Shown here in pieces: positions 22,101-30,677 of a stretch of DNA of 64,000 bases. The translations under genes and the position numbers were made by a program. Numbering within the stretch: the first letter of the stretch is position 1; every line of letters begins with the position of its first letter. The stretch is from DASRDU01 sp035560235 (GTDB lineage Bacteria > Acidobacteriota > Blastocatellia > RBC074). The stretch covers positions 62,001-126,000 of the forward strand of contig DATMAG010000107.1 in the NCBI GenBank assembly GCA_035560235.1, written 5' to 3'. The notes under the pieces were generated by a model. That model was not told the DNA's origin and did not search any database. It worked only from the letters and a program-made list of their open reading frames with translations.

Positions 22101-25100
22101 GCTCGACTGGCTTTATCAAAAGGGTGAATGGATCGAGCAGGAGACAGATGCGCAGGAGTTCATCATCACGTCAGGAACTGAGGCCGTGCCGTTTCGCATT
22201 GAAGCGAAGCCCGGCGGCACATATCGCGTGACAGCGACGATCATTGATGACCGGGCGCGGGCAAATCAGAGCGAGATTCAGATGTGGGTCGCGGGCGGCA
22301 GGGCAATGCCGTCAGCGGGCGAAGTCGAACAGGAAGAAGTCAGACTCATCCCCGACCGCAAAGAGTATCACGCAGGCGACACAGCCGAACTGCTTGTGCA
22401 GGCTCCGTTCTATCCGGCAGAAGGCGTGATGACGCTGCGCCGCGACGGGCTGCTTGCGACCGAACGGTTCACCATCAGTTCGCCATCGCACACGCTGCGA
22501 GTGCCGATCAGAGAAGAATGGACGCCGAACATTCACGTGCAGGTTGATCTGACCGGCGCAGCGGCGCGCACCAGCGACAAAGGCAAAACAGACAAATCGC
22601 TGCCGCCGCGCCCCGCCTTTGCGAGCGGCGAAATCAGTCTGAAGATTCCGCCGCTTGAACGCAAACTTCGCGTCACCGCCGCGCCGCGTCAGAAAGGGCT
22701 TGAGCCGGGCGGCGCAACAACGGTTGATGTCGAAGTGAAGGACGCGGCGGGCAATGCTGTGTCCAAAGGTGAAGTCGCCCTGATCGTGGTTGATGAAGCC
22801 GTGCTGGCGCTGACCGATTACAAGCTGCGCGATCCGCTTCAGACGTTTTACACCGAGCGCAGCGAAGGCGTCACCGATCATCATTCACGCGAACAGATTC
22901 TGCTGGCGAGCAGTGAAGAGCTGAAGCGGGCAAGACGCACTTCTGCATATATGCCACCGCCTCCGCCTATGCCAGCGCCAACGCCTGCGATGAAAGCTGT
23001 ACCGGCAGGAGTGGTTTCGGTGCACCCGCTGGCAGACGGTTACGGAGCGCTGGCCAAAGCGGCTCGCCTCGGCGGCGGACGTGGCATGGGCGCAGGCGGT
23101 GGAAGCGGTGGCCCGGTAATTCGCGCCCGCGTTGATTTCAATCCGCTCGCCGCATTTGCGGCTTCGGTCATCACCGATGCGAACGGTCGCGCAGCGGTGA
23201 AAGTAAAGTTGCCCGACAATCTGACGCGCTATCGCGTGATGGCTGTGGCGACGGATGGTGCGAAGCGTTTCGGCATCGGTGAATCATCCATCACGGCGCG
23301 GATGCCGCTGATGGTGCGGCCATCGGCTCCGCGCTTTCTGAATTTCGGTGATCGTTTTGAACTGCCGGTGATCGTGCAGAATCAGACCGATGAACCGATG
23401 ACGGTTGATGTTGCCGTGCGCGCCGTCAATGCCAGGCTGACTGAAGCGCCGGGCAAACGCCTCACCATCGCGGCAAATGATCGCGCTGAAGTTCGCTTTC
23501 CTGCGACTACTATCAAACCCGGCACGGCTTACTTTCAGCTTGCGGCCTCAACGGTCGTCAATGATCGCAGCTTTGCCGATGCGGCGGAAATCTCCCTGCC
23601 CGTGTGGACTCCGGCAACGACCGAAGCGTTTGCGACTTACGGCGAGCTTGACGAAGGCGCGATTGTGCAGCCGGTCAAAGCTCCGGCAAATGCCTTCACG
23701 CAGTTCGGCGGGCTTGAAGTGACGACTTCATCAACGCAGCTTCAGGCGCTGACCGATGCGATGATCTATCTGATGGCCTATCCGTATGAATGCTCCGAAC
23801 AGTTGTCATCGCGCATTCTCGCCGTCGCAGCGCTGCGCGATGTGCTGACGGCCTTCAATGTCGCAGGGCTGCCGTCCGCGCCGGAGATGCAGCAGGCCGT
23901 CGCGCGCGACCTGAAGCGGCTTGAAGGCATGCAGAACGATGATGGCGGTTTCGGTTTCTGGCGACGCGGCGACAGGTCGTGGCCATACCTGAGCATCCAC
24001 GTCGCGCACGCATTGCAGCGGGCGCAGGAGAAAGGCTTCGCTGTGCCTGCGCCAATGCTGGAGAGGTCGAAGAAATATCTGCGCGCGATTGAAAGCCGCA
24101 TCCCGGCTGATTACAGCCCTGAAGTGCGGCGCACGCTGCTCGCTTATGCGCTTTATGTGCGCCATCGCCTGAATGATCGTGACGCAGCGCGGGCGCGCAG
24201 CCTGATTGCTGAAGCGGGACTTGCCCGGCTTTCACTCGAAGCCATCGGCTGGCTGCTGCCGGTGCTCTCAGGCGACAGACAATCACAGGCTGAAGTTGCG
24301 GCAATCCTTCGTCATCTCGGCAATCGCGTTGAAGAGACTGCGGCGTCGGCGCATTTCACGACGGCTTACACGGACGGCGCACATCTGCTGCTGCATTCAT
24401 CGCGCCGCGCTGACGGCATCATCCTTGAAGCCCTGACTGGCAGCGAGCCGCAGAGCGACCTGATTCCGAAACTCGTGCGCGGGCTGCTCGCGCAACGCAA
24501 ACAGGGCCGCTGGATGAACACGCAGGAGAACGCCTTTGTGCTGCTCGCGCTGGATCGTTACTTCAGAACCTATGAAAACGTCACGCCCGATTTCGTGGCG
24601 CGGGTGTGGCTTGGCGAAGCGGGCGCGGGCGAGCAGGTTTTCAAAGGCCGCAGCACTGATCGTCATCAGTTGAATGTGCCGATGAAATATCTTCCGGGGC
24701 AGCACGATCTGATCCTCAGCAAATCAGGACAGGGCCGTTTGTATTACCGCATCGGAATGCAGTACGCGCCCGCTGATCTGAACCTTAGGGCGGCTGATTA
24801 CGGCTTCACGGTCGAACGCGCTTATGAAGCGATTGATGATCCGGCTGATGTGCGGCGCGATTATGACGGCACGTGGCACATCCGCGCTGGCGCGAAGGTG
24901 CGGGTGCGGCTGACGCTGGCAGCTCCGGCGCGGCGTTATCACGTGGCGCTGAGCGATGCCTTGCCCGCCGGATTTGAGGCGCTCAATCCCGTACTGAAGG
25001 TGACCGGCGAAATTCCGAAAGACTCGAAGGCCGACAGCGCTTCTTCGCGCTGGTGGCAGCAGCAGTGGTTCGAGCATCAGAACCTGCGCGACGAACGCGT

Positions 25101-25263
25101 TGAAGCATTCACTTCCTTGCTGTGGGAAGGCGTGTACAACTATGCTTACGTTGCGCTGGCGACCACGCCGGGAGTTTTCATCGCGCCTCCTGCCAGAGCT
25201 GAAGAGATGTATCAGCCGGAAACTTTCGGGCGCAGCGCGAGTGATCGTGTGATTATCGAATAG
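19171..25263 (+). CDS. Alpha-2-macroglobulin family protein with thioester
   Basis: A 2030-residue exported protease-trapping protein. The signal peptide (MNSFRNFVSRLLIVSLLLSA) is followed by an N-terminal macroglobulin/Ig-like array, a central MG section (WHVFDDRAMYRPGEEVHLKG is the usual A2M motif), the ANG-domain (SVITDANGRAAVKVKLPDN), and the thioester domain with the intact C-S-E-Q at residues 1541-1544 (YPYECSEQL). A Pro- and Gly-rich stretch of about residues 1260-1310 may be an exposed bait-like region. There is no lipobox, and no neighbouring penicillin-binding protein 1C gene, unlike many proteobacterial copies. The GGAGGTG site is 5 nt before the ATG. Confidence 0.93.
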   Translation: MNSFRNFVSRLLIVSLLLSAAPPAPGQSRRDASKRKRQPQGLQFRLSEGRQTATPKPPVAPATPLASGEIESVLSRLQPIKAAADAETEFAFRDRSLPPPRTGKIINETFPADAATEAPVSVSGPLEVLRFAPEGSVPMAPHLSVTFSQPMVAVTSQAEAAQAAPVKLTPEVPGRWRWLGTRTLLFEPEGRFPMATEFAVEIPAGTRALSGSALAAAKRWKFTTPPAQVKSFAPQGEAVSRNPLFLVTFDQRVDPAAALKPIRLSSAGRQWKLRLATADEIEADEAADRLAKATPKGHWLAFRAVNDATLKSEFPLPPATKFTVTIGPGTPSAEGPRTTATEQKFSFSTYGALRVTSRECGYDNKTLCEPSDDWQIRFTNPLDADAPEAGFDEKLIRIEPLLEGFSTEIQGDTLSISGQPKPLTTYRVTLAPEIRDEFGQRLGATAPLVFRVGRSAPIFSGPWQGLHTLDPDGPRAVSYYNINHQSVRVSLYAVTPEDWGQFVRFALSRFDEKQPPPPGRRVFSQLIRLNARPEKAVETRIDLSPALKNGFGHVVLVVSPTRKRSDYDEGDARVWIQSTQIGLDAFIDDQELTGWATSLKDGRPLGETQLSIFDPHRSGSTETAITKSDGLARLALPERPDGVPKIRFESSRLLLARRGEDTAILPESYSEHWDGQGWYRKTESDELRWHVFDDRAMYRPGEEVHLKGWLRRIGRGRNGDVAATGDAVRSVAFVLKDSRGNEVQKGEATVNSFGSFDAAFKLPPTMNLGHARLELKAQGAGEPAASAATTHTFQVQEFRRPEYEVSASATAGPHFIGAQAAVMVSAAYFAGGGLADAPVNWRVTATPVNYSPPGRDDFTFGKWEPWWISSYRSEESRTETFTSRTDAEGKHHLLIDFLSTDAPRPHSVKAEASVSDVNRQQWSAASTLLVHPSDLYVGLRADRMFVQPGEALTGQAIVTDPDGKAMAGREIRMRVVRLDWLYQKGEWIEQETDAQEFIITSGTEAVPFRIEAKPGGTYRVTATIIDDRARANQSEIQMWVAGGRAMPSAGEVEQEEVRLIPDRKEYHAGDTAELLVQAPFYPAEGVMTLRRDGLLATERFTISSPSHTLRVPIREEWTPNIHVQVDLTGAAARTSDKGKTDKSLPPRPAFASGEISLKIPPLERKLRVTAAPRQKGLEPGGATTVDVEVKDAAGNAVSKGEVALIVVDEAVLALTDYKLRDPLQTFYTERSEGVTDHHSREQILLASSEELKRARRTSAYMPPPPPMPAPTPAMKAVPAGVVSVHPLADGYGALAKAARLGGGRGMGAGGGSGGPVIRARVDFNPLAAFAASVITDANGRAAVKVKLPDNLTRYRVMAVATDGAKRFGIGESSITARMPLMVRPSAPRFLNFGDRFELPVIVQNQTDEPMTVDVAVRAVNARLTEAPGKRLTIAANDRAEVRFPATTIKPGTAYFQLAASTVVNDRSFADAAEISLPVWTPATTEAFATYGELDEGAIVQPVKAPANAFTQFGGLEVTTSSTQLQALTDAMIYLMAYPYECSEQLSSRILAVAALRDVLTAFNVAGLPSAPEMQQAVARDLKRLEGMQNDDGGFGFWRRGDRSWPYLSIHVAHALQRAQEKGFAVPAPMLERSKKYLRAIESRIPADYSPEVRRTLLAYALYVRHRLNDRDAARARSLIAEAGLARLSLEAIGWLLPVLSGDRQSQAEVAAILRHLGNRVEETAASAHFTTAYTDGAHLLLHSSRRADGIILEALTGSEPQSDLIPKLVRGLLAQRKQGRWMNTQENAFVLLALDRYFRTYENVTPDFVARVWLGEAGAGEQVFKGRSTDRHQLNVPMKYLPGQHDLILSKSGQGRLYYRIGMQYAPADLNLRAADYGFTVERAYEAIDDPADVRRDYDGTWHIRAGAKVRVRLTLAAPARRYHVALSDALPAGFEALNPVLKVTGEIPKDSKADSASSRWWQQQWFEHQNLRDERVEAFTSLLWEGVYNYAYVALATTPGVFIAPPARAEEMYQPETFGRSASDRVIIE

Positions 25264-25279
25264 CCGAAATCCGGCAAAG

Positions 25280-25374
25280 CAGCCACGAATGCATACGAAT
25301 AACCACGAATCAGAACCGCAGCCTGATGATCGAAGCTGATCCTGTTCGTGAAAATTCGTGTGCAGGCGTGGCTG
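25280..25374. repeat. Inverted repeat of the GCCACGAAT family
   Basis: AGCCACGAATGCATACGAAT (from 25281) and a right arm ending GTGGCT (about 25345-25374) are imperfect complements. The unit CACGAATNNN recurs every ten bases. It starts 17 bp after the macroglobulin stop and ends 23 bp before the next ATG. The same family appears at 27059-27167. Confidence 0.7.
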
Positions 25375-25396
25375 AAAAACTCTTTTCTGAAAGATC

Positions 25397-26410
25397 ATGA
25401 AAAATTACCGCCTCCTGCTGATTATCGTTGTGTTCATCTTCTGCGCTGCGCTTCCTTCAGGCAGAGCGTCATCACAAACTGCTCAAAAGCCGCTCCGGCT
25501 CGGCCTCATCGGGCTGGACACTTCGCACGTCACTGCCTTCACGCAACTGCTCAATGATCCGGCGCGACCTGATCACGTGCCGGGTGCGCGTGTGGTCGCG
25601 GCCTTCAAGGGCGGCAGCCCCGATGTCGAAGCGAGCGCGAGCCGCGTGGACAGATTCACGGCTGAACTGAGGGACAAGTGGGGCGTTGAGATCGTCGGTT
25701 CAATCGAAGAGTTGTGCCGGAAGGTTGACGCCGTGCTGCTTGAAAGCGTGGACGGGCGACCGCATCTCGCTCAGGTGCGTCCGGTCTTTGCAGCCGGAAA
25801 GCCTGTCTTTATTGACAAGCCGTTTGCCGCGAGCCTGAAGGATGCGCGTGAGATCGTGCGGCTTGCCCGCGAATCGGGCACACCGTTTTTCAGCTCATCG
25901 AGTCTGCGCTTTGTGACTGAATTTCAGGCGGCGAGAAGGAACGCAGAACTCGGTGAAATGATCGGCGCGATCACCTGGGGTCCGTCACCGACTGAACCGC
26001 ATCATCCTGATCTCTTCTGGTACGGGATTCACGCGATAGAGACGCTTTACACGCTGATGGGGCCGGGCTGCGAAACAGTCACGCGCACGCACACGGCGGG
26101 CGCTGAAGTAGTGACGGGACGCTGGAAGGACGGGCGCATCGGCACGTTTCGCGGCATTCGTGACGGCAAACAGGGTTACGGCGCGGTCGCTTTCGGCAGC
26201 AGAAGCGTGCTGACGATTGAGCCGAAGAAGGTTGATTATCGCGGCCTGCTTGTTGAGATCGTGAGGTTCTTCGAGACTCACGTGCCGCCCGTCGGGCCCG
26301 AAGAGACGCTCGAAATCATCGCTTTCATGGAAGCCGCAGAACTGAGCAAGGCGCGTGGCGGCGCGCCTGTGGCGCTCAAGGAGCTGCTGCCGCAGTCAGC
26401 ATCGAAATGA
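25397..26410 (+). CDS. Exported Gfo/Idh/MocA family oxidoreductase
   Basis: A 337-residue NAD(P)-dependent dehydrogenase-type protein with a Sec-like leader (MKNYRLLLIIVVFIFCAALP, then GRASSQTAQ), not the Tat signal of the other copies. The nucleotide-binding strand is RLGLIGLDTSHVTAF, and the family motif is DKPFAASLKDAREI. In place of E-K-P it has D-K-P. Its stop overlaps the next gene's start (ATGA at 26407), so it is translationally coupled with the 2-keto-3-deoxy-acid aldolase, tying it to sugar-acid metabolism. Confidence 0.85.
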   Translation: MKNYRLLLIIVVFIFCAALPSGRASSQTAQKPLRLGLIGLDTSHVTAFTQLLNDPARPDHVPGARVVAAFKGGSPDVEASASRVDRFTAELRDKWGVEIVGSIEELCRKVDAVLLESVDGRPHLAQVRPVFAAGKPVFIDKPFAASLKDAREIVRLARESGTPFFSSSSLRFVTEFQAARRNAELGEMIGAITWGPSPTEPHHPDLFWYGIHAIETLYTLMGPGCETVTRTHTAGAEVVTGRWKDGRIGTFRGIRDGKQGYGAVAFGSRSVLTIEPKKVDYRGLLVEIVRFFETHVPPVGPEETLEIIAFMEAAELSKARGGAPVALKELLPQSASK

Positions 26411-27072
26411 ATCACGAACAAACCATTGCGCGCATCGCGACCGGGCGTGTCATTGCAATCCTGCGCGGCGATTTCGGCGGGCTGATTGAAGCGATTGCCG
26501 CCGCGCTGATCGAAGCCGGAGTGACGGCGATTGAAGTGCCGCTCAATTCGCCGGGCGCGCTGAAATCAGTTGCGCGGCTCGCGGCGCTGCACGGTTCGCA
26601 CACGGCGATTGGCGCGGGCACGGTTCTTTCGACTGATGATGTCAGAAGCGCTGCCGGGGCCGGAGCGCAATTCATCGTTTCGCCCAACCGCAACTGCCGC
26701 GTGATTGCAGCGACCAGAGAGCGCGGGCTGGTTTCGCTGCCCGGCTGTTTTACGCCTTCAGAGATTATTGAGGCGCTCGAAGCGGGCGCAAATGCGATCA
26801 AGCTTTTTCCGGCCAACTGCCTCGGCCCGGCCTTTGTCAAAGGCGTGCGCGCACCGCTTACCGATGTGCGCCTCGTTCCAACGGGCGGCGTGACGCCTGA
26901 AGCTGCGAGCGAATACCTGGCCGCCGGAGCGTGGGCAGTCGGCGTGGGATCGGAACTGATCGGCAAAAACGTATCGGCGAATGGCATTGCACAGGTGCGC
27001 GAGCGGGCGGCGGCGTTCGTTGCTGCGATGAGTCGCTCCGGCCTGCAGCGGGATTTTCTCAGCCACGAATGA
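26407..27072 (+). CDS. 2-dehydro-3-deoxy-phosphogluconate/galactonate aldolase
   Basis: A class I aldolase of the KDPG/KDPGal family that splits 6-phospho-2-dehydro-3-deoxy-sugar acids to pyruvate and glyceraldehyde 3-phosphate. 221 residues. Glu43 (AIEVPLNSPG) and the Schiff-base Lys132 (NAIKLFPANCLGP) match the E. coli KDPG aldolase positions 45 and 133. The phosphate-binding PTGGV is also present. The kinase downstream points to a dgoA-like role rather than Entner-Doudoroff eda. The last residues (LSHE) and the stop come from the adjoining inverted repeat. Confidence 0.88.
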   Translation: MNHEQTIARIATGRVIAILRGDFGGLIEAIAAALIEAGVTAIEVPLNSPGALKSVARLAALHGSHTAIGAGTVLSTDDVRSAAGAGAQFIVSPNRNCRVIAATRERGLVSLPGCFTPSEIIEALEAGANAIKLFPANCLGPAFVKGVRAPLTDVRLVPTGGVTPEAASEYLAAGAWAVGVGSELIGKNVSANGIAQVRERAAAFVAAMSRSGLQRDFLSHE

Positions 27073-27167
27073 ACACGAATCTTCACGAATCCGCTCTGAC
27101 TTGCCGCTCGATCTTTTGTTTTCCTCGCTGCTTTCATTCGTGGAGATTCGTGTTCATTCGTGGCTGA
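27059..27167. repeat. Inverted repeat of the CACGAATNNN family between aldolase and kinase
   Basis: Perfect 24-nt arms: TCAGCCACGAATGAACACGA... (27059-27082) and its complement at 27144-27167, with further near-complementary sequence inside. The left arm supplies the aldolase C-terminus and TGA. The right arm creates a spurious upstream in-frame GTG (27160) for the kinase. Confidence 0.85.
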
Positions 27168-27183
27168 GAACTTTGATTCAGCG

Positions 27184-28185
27184 ATGGCGACACGAGCCGA
27201 CAATTCCTGTCTGATCTGCGTTGATGCCGGGACGACGAACACGCGTGTCTGGCTGATGCGGGATGATCGGATCATTGCCCGCGCGGCGGCAATGACCGGC
27301 GTGCGGGATACAGCGCGCGATGGCTCGAATGAGCGGCTGCGTGCGACGCTGCGCGAACTGATTGCTGAAGTTCGTCAGCGGGGCGCTGAGGCTGCCCCTG
27401 ACGCTGTTCCTTCCTGTGTGGTCGCGGCGGGAATGATCACGTCACCGCTCGGTCTGGCTGAAGTGGCTCACGTTGAAGTTCCTGCCGGAGCTGGTGAACT
27501 GGCAGCGGGTGTGCGGCGGTTTCACTTTCCCGGGATTACTGATCTGCCTGTGCTGCTCGTGCCGGGTGTGCGCAGCGGCGCTCCGCAATCCACAGTTGAA
27601 GCCATCGGACAAAGTGACGTGATGCGCGGCGAAGAGACTTTGTGCGCGGGGCTGATGGCGTCGGGCCGGGTTCAGCCGCCAGTTACTGTGCTCAATTCCG
27701 GCTCGCACTGGAAGGCGATTTATCTCGATGCTGAGGGACGTATTGCGGCCAGCATCACAACGCTTTCGGGCGAGATGATTCACGCCGTGCAGACCACGAC
27801 CATTCTGGCGAGCGCGGTTCCGCAGATGCGGCCCGCCATCATTGATCCGGTCTGGTGCGAGGCCGGAAGGCGCGAGCAGCGGCGCTCAGGGCTTTCGCGC
27901 GCGCTCTTTTGTGTGCGGCTGCTGCAGTTGCAGGGACACGGCACGCCGGAGGAAAGATTCGCCTTTCTGGCCGGAGCCTTCATTGCCGCTGATCTCGATG
28001 CGCTCAGACGTCAGAATGCGCTGCAGGCTGAACGGCGGGTCTTTATTACCGGCGGCGGAGCGCTAGCTCAGGCGTGGGGAGATGCGCTTGCCGAAGTTTC
28101 GATTCCTGCTTCCGTGCTGACCGTAGATGAAGTTGAAGCGGCCTTTCTCGGCGGGCTGCGGCAGATCGTGAGAAGGCTGTCTTGA
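27184..28185 (+). CDS. dgoK: 2-dehydro-3-deoxygalactonokinase
   Basis: Phosphorylates 2-dehydro-3-deoxy-D-galactonate, the step before the aldolase encoded just upstream. 333 residues of the DgoK (ASKHA-fold) family. Phosphate-1 motif: CVDAGTTNTRVWLM. AAGMITSPLGLAEV and FITGGGALAQAWGDAL are the other ATP-fold motifs. The ATG at 27184 is chosen over an in-frame GTG at 27160 that lies inside the inverted repeat. The D-galactonate dehydratase gene (dgoD) is not in the window, so the route to the kinase substrate is not shown. Confidence 0.88.
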   Translation: MATRADNSCLICVDAGTTNTRVWLMRDDRIIARAAAMTGVRDTARDGSNERLRATLRELIAEVRQRGAEAAPDAVPSCVVAAGMITSPLGLAEVAHVEVPAGAGELAAGVRRFHFPGITDLPVLLVPGVRSGAPQSTVEAIGQSDVMRGEETLCAGLMASGRVQPPVTVLNSGSHWKAIYLDAEGRIAASITTLSGEMIHAVQTTTILASAVPQMRPAIIDPVWCEAGRREQRRSGLSRALFCVRLLQLQGHGTPEERFAFLAGAFIAADLDALRRQNALQAERRVFITGGGALAQAWGDALAEVSIPASVLTVDEVEAAFLGGLRQIVRRLS

Positions 28186-28210
28186 CAACCCGCCGCAGCG
28201 TCTCTAAGCT
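28182..28210 (+). promoter_or_regulatory. Candidate promoter before the DUF4912 gene
   Basis: A perfect TTGACA (28182-28187, over the dgoK stop) is followed 17 bp later by TAAGCT, a weak -10 (three of six). The leader would be about 110 nt. Confidence 0.35.
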
Positions 28211-28326
28211 TCCGTCTGCGAAATCACCGACAAATACCGCAGAACCACGAACATTCCCCTTGTGTTGCAGGACCAGTCTGAATTTTTTGTGTCGGTGTCA
28301 ATACTGATTTTCGGAGAAGATTACCC

Positions 28327-29334
28327 GTGCCCTTTTTCTTTGATCTCTCATCGGCCTTTCCGCTGATTGCGCGCAACCCGTTCGAACCGGTGGTCGTGGC
28401 CGACGAGGTTCCCGCTGAACCGGTGGCGGAAGAGATTCCCGCCGAACCCATCATTGATACCGGGCTGCCAATCCCGTCGCATTACGAGATTGATCTGATG
28501 CGAACGGTGGTGCAGGACCCGTTCCACCTTTTTGTTTACTGGCAGCTCAGGGACAACCCGTTTGACCGGCTGCGCCGCATCTTTCCGGCCTCTGAAGTCG
28601 AAACCTTTCATACGGTGCTGAAGCTGATTGATGAAACCAGTGCCATCGCGGTCTATTTCGATGCGGCTTACGCGCGCGAATACTGGTTCAGCGTCTTTCC
28701 TGATCGCCGGTATCGCGTCGAACTGGGGCTGCGGTCGCCGCGTTATGGTTACATCAAACAGCTCTCTTCGCAGCCGGTCACAACTCCGCGTGGCGCGCCT
28801 TCGGATCAGGCGGCGGAAGAGCCGCAGTATCAGATCGCGGCGGATGAATACATTGAAGTGCTGCGCGAAAGCCATCTCGTGCCGGAGCGCGCCTTCACGC
28901 CCGAAGGTCTGATTCGGCTGCCGGGCGAGACGCAGCAGGAACGCGCCGGGGTCTGGGAACGGCTGCCGGAATCGTTCCGGCGGCTGCTCACGATCATTGC
29001 CGACGTTCAGGCCGGGCGCGATTACGACCGGCTGTGGGAGCGTCTGAGCCGCGAGGAACTGGCCGGGATGGTGCGTGAATTCATCGGCACGCTGCGCGGC
29101 CTGGGCGAAGGCGAACTCGGTTATATGCTGCTGCTGCGTTATCTGCCTGAACTGCTGCGGCGCGTGATTGCCGACAAAGGTGAGCCGGAGATCGAAACCG
29201 ACAAACCGATTACGCTCTGGCTGGCAGAGAAGCTCGGCCAGACGGCTTCGGAATATAATTTCTCAACCTCTTCAGTTGAGAACATCGCACCGGGCGCGGG
29301 ACCCGGGCAGTGGGCTCCCAGCCAGAACCGTTGA
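28327..29334 (+). CDS. DUF4912 domain protein
   Basis: 335 residues from a GTG start, with GGAGAAG placed 8 nt upstream and no earlier ATG in frame. The DUF4912 domain is at about residues 50-150: SHYEIDLMRTVVQDPFHLFVYWQLR is the typical opening (an Asp-Pro ahead of a YW pair), with an EYWFSVFPDRRYRVELGL strand later. The N-terminal 45 residues are Glu/Pro-rich. The C-terminal half is helical (SFRRLLTIIADVQAGRDYDRLWERL). In other bacteria DUF4912 genes neighbour GH57 branching enzymes, as here (the next enzyme gene starts at 30981). A regulatory or sugar-binding role in glycogen metabolism is inferred from that link. Confidence 0.8.
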   Translation: MPFFFDLSSAFPLIARNPFEPVVVADEVPAEPVAEEIPAEPIIDTGLPIPSHYEIDLMRTVVQDPFHLFVYWQLRDNPFDRLRRIFPASEVETFHTVLKLIDETSAIAVYFDAAYAREYWFSVFPDRRYRVELGLRSPRYGYIKQLSSQPVTTPRGAPSDQAAEEPQYQIAADEYIEVLRESHLVPERAFTPEGLIRLPGETQQERAGVWERLPESFRRLLTIIADVQAGRDYDRLWERLSREELAGMVREFIGTLRGLGEGELGYMLLLRYLPELLRRVIADKGEPEIETDKPITLWLAEKLGQTASEYNFSTSSVENIAPGAGPGQWAPSQNR

Positions 29335-29335
29335 G

Positions 29336-29384
29336 AGCCGGTCAGAGAACCGGCTGGTGTTTATTCCTGGCGCCTGAAGCCAGG
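29336..29384 (+). terminator. Tandem hairpins after the DUF4912 gene
   Basis: AGCCGGT/ACCGGCT (29336-29355, 6-nt loop) begins 2 bp after the stop and is followed by a T-rich GGTGTTTATT. A second stem CCTGGC/GCCAGG (29366-29384) follows. This fits an intrinsic terminator. Confidence 0.6.
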
Positions 29385-29620
29385 CAGACTGACAGGATGA
29401 TTTTTGACGCAGCCGTGCGCTTTCGGAGATCACCAGTCCACAGACCGATGAGGCCGGTGACAGTGACTTCCCGATCACAGTGATGCGCAGAAACAGATTT
29501 TTCTGACAATCACTTTTTCGCTTTGACTGCGTGCCGGGGCATGAGAGAGTTACGCCCGTGACCCGGTAACAGACCATCAGGTGGGAAGACCCGACCTGAT
29601 GGCCAGGTGAATCAAGCTGT

Positions 29621-30673
29621 ATGTCCAGACTGACCTGTTGCCCTCTTTCTTTATTTTTTCACCGCTCCCTGTTCAACTTTGCCGTTTGCCTTGCGCTGTG
29701 TCTGATCTGCTCAGCGGCGGCCAGCGGCCAGACAATCAGAATTCCGGCAATCAGTGGCCTGCAGGAATTCACCGATCAGAACCGGCTCTTCAGACCCGGA
29801 GCCATTGTAGCGTCGGGCAGAGTCGAACCGGCTGAAACCGTCGCAGGCAAAGTTCACATCATCCACCGGGCCATTCAGGAACCGCTTGTCGTCGGAACCG
29901 CTGATGGCGCCAGCGGCGACAGGGGCGGCGACAGTGCAGATAAAAAGTCGGAAGACAAAACTCGTCCGGTTGAGATTGTGCCGGTCATAGTTGCGCCGGA
30001 ACCGCTGCTGGTGCCGACGCCTGATTCTGACGCTCCGGCGCAGCTCGGAGAACGTGACGGCTTTCAGTGGCGCAAGGCATACCGGCAGTCACTGATGTTC
30101 CTGGGCATTCAGCATGGATTCAGACTGCTGACCGAACCCAGCACGCGCGCGGATCTGAAGGGACCGTTCTTCAGAGACTGGTTTACTTCGGTGCGCAACC
30201 TGCGCGGCTGGCGGGATGGCGATCCGTTTATGGTCAATTACATCGGCCATCCGATGCAGGGAGCAGTCACCGGCTACATTCAGATTCACAACGATCCGCG
30301 CGGCCTCAGGCAGGAGATCAGCAGGGACAGGGCGTACTGGAAGAGCCGCTTCAAGGCTTTCGCCTGGAGCGCGGTCTACAGTTTTCAGTTCGAACTCGGC
30401 CCGCTGAGCGAATCCTCCATCGGCAACGTCGGGCTGAAACCTTCGGACACCTCGAAACATCCGCAGGCGTGGGTTGATCTGGTCGTCACGCCGGTGCTCG
30501 GCACAGCCTGGCTCGTGGGTGAGGACGCGCTGGATCGCTGGGTCGTGCGTCCGCTCGAACGCCGCACCAGCAAATACCCGCTCAAGATCCTGATTCGCAG
30601 CTTTCTCAACCCCAGCCGCAGCTTCGCCAACACGCTGCGCGGCAAGTGGCCCTGGTACCGGGATTACAGGTAA
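29621..30673 (+). CDS. Exported protein of unknown function (DUF3943-like region)
   Basis: 350 residues with a signal peptide ending in SAAASGQ, a low-complexity linker (about residues 95-145), then a conserved-looking region with FMVNYIGHPMQGAVTGYIQI, FELGPLSESSIGNVG and VVTPVLGTAWLVGEDALDR. The His-Pro-x-x-Gly and the Thr-Pro ahead of Gly-x-x-x-x-x-Gly-Glu resemble DUF3943 proteins of the cell envelope, but the resemblance is from memory and uncertain. It stands between the DUF4912 and GH57 genes on the same strand. AGGTGA precedes the ATG by 10 nt. Confidence 0.65.
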   Translation: MSRLTCCPLSLFFHRSLFNFAVCLALCLICSAAASGQTIRIPAISGLQEFTDQNRLFRPGAIVASGRVEPAETVAGKVHIIHRAIQEPLVVGTADGASGDRGGDSADKKSEDKTRPVEIVPVIVAPEPLLVPTPDSDAPAQLGERDGFQWRKAYRQSLMFLGIQHGFRLLTEPSTRADLKGPFFRDWFTSVRNLRGWRDGDPFMVNYIGHPMQGAVTGYIQIHNDPRGLRQEISRDRAYWKSRFKAFAWSAVYSFQFELGPLSESSIGNVGLKPSDTSKHPQAWVDLVVTPVLGTAWLVGEDALDRWVVRPLERRTSKYPLKILIRSFLNPSRSFANTLRGKWPWYRDYR

Positions 30674-30677
30674 AGCA

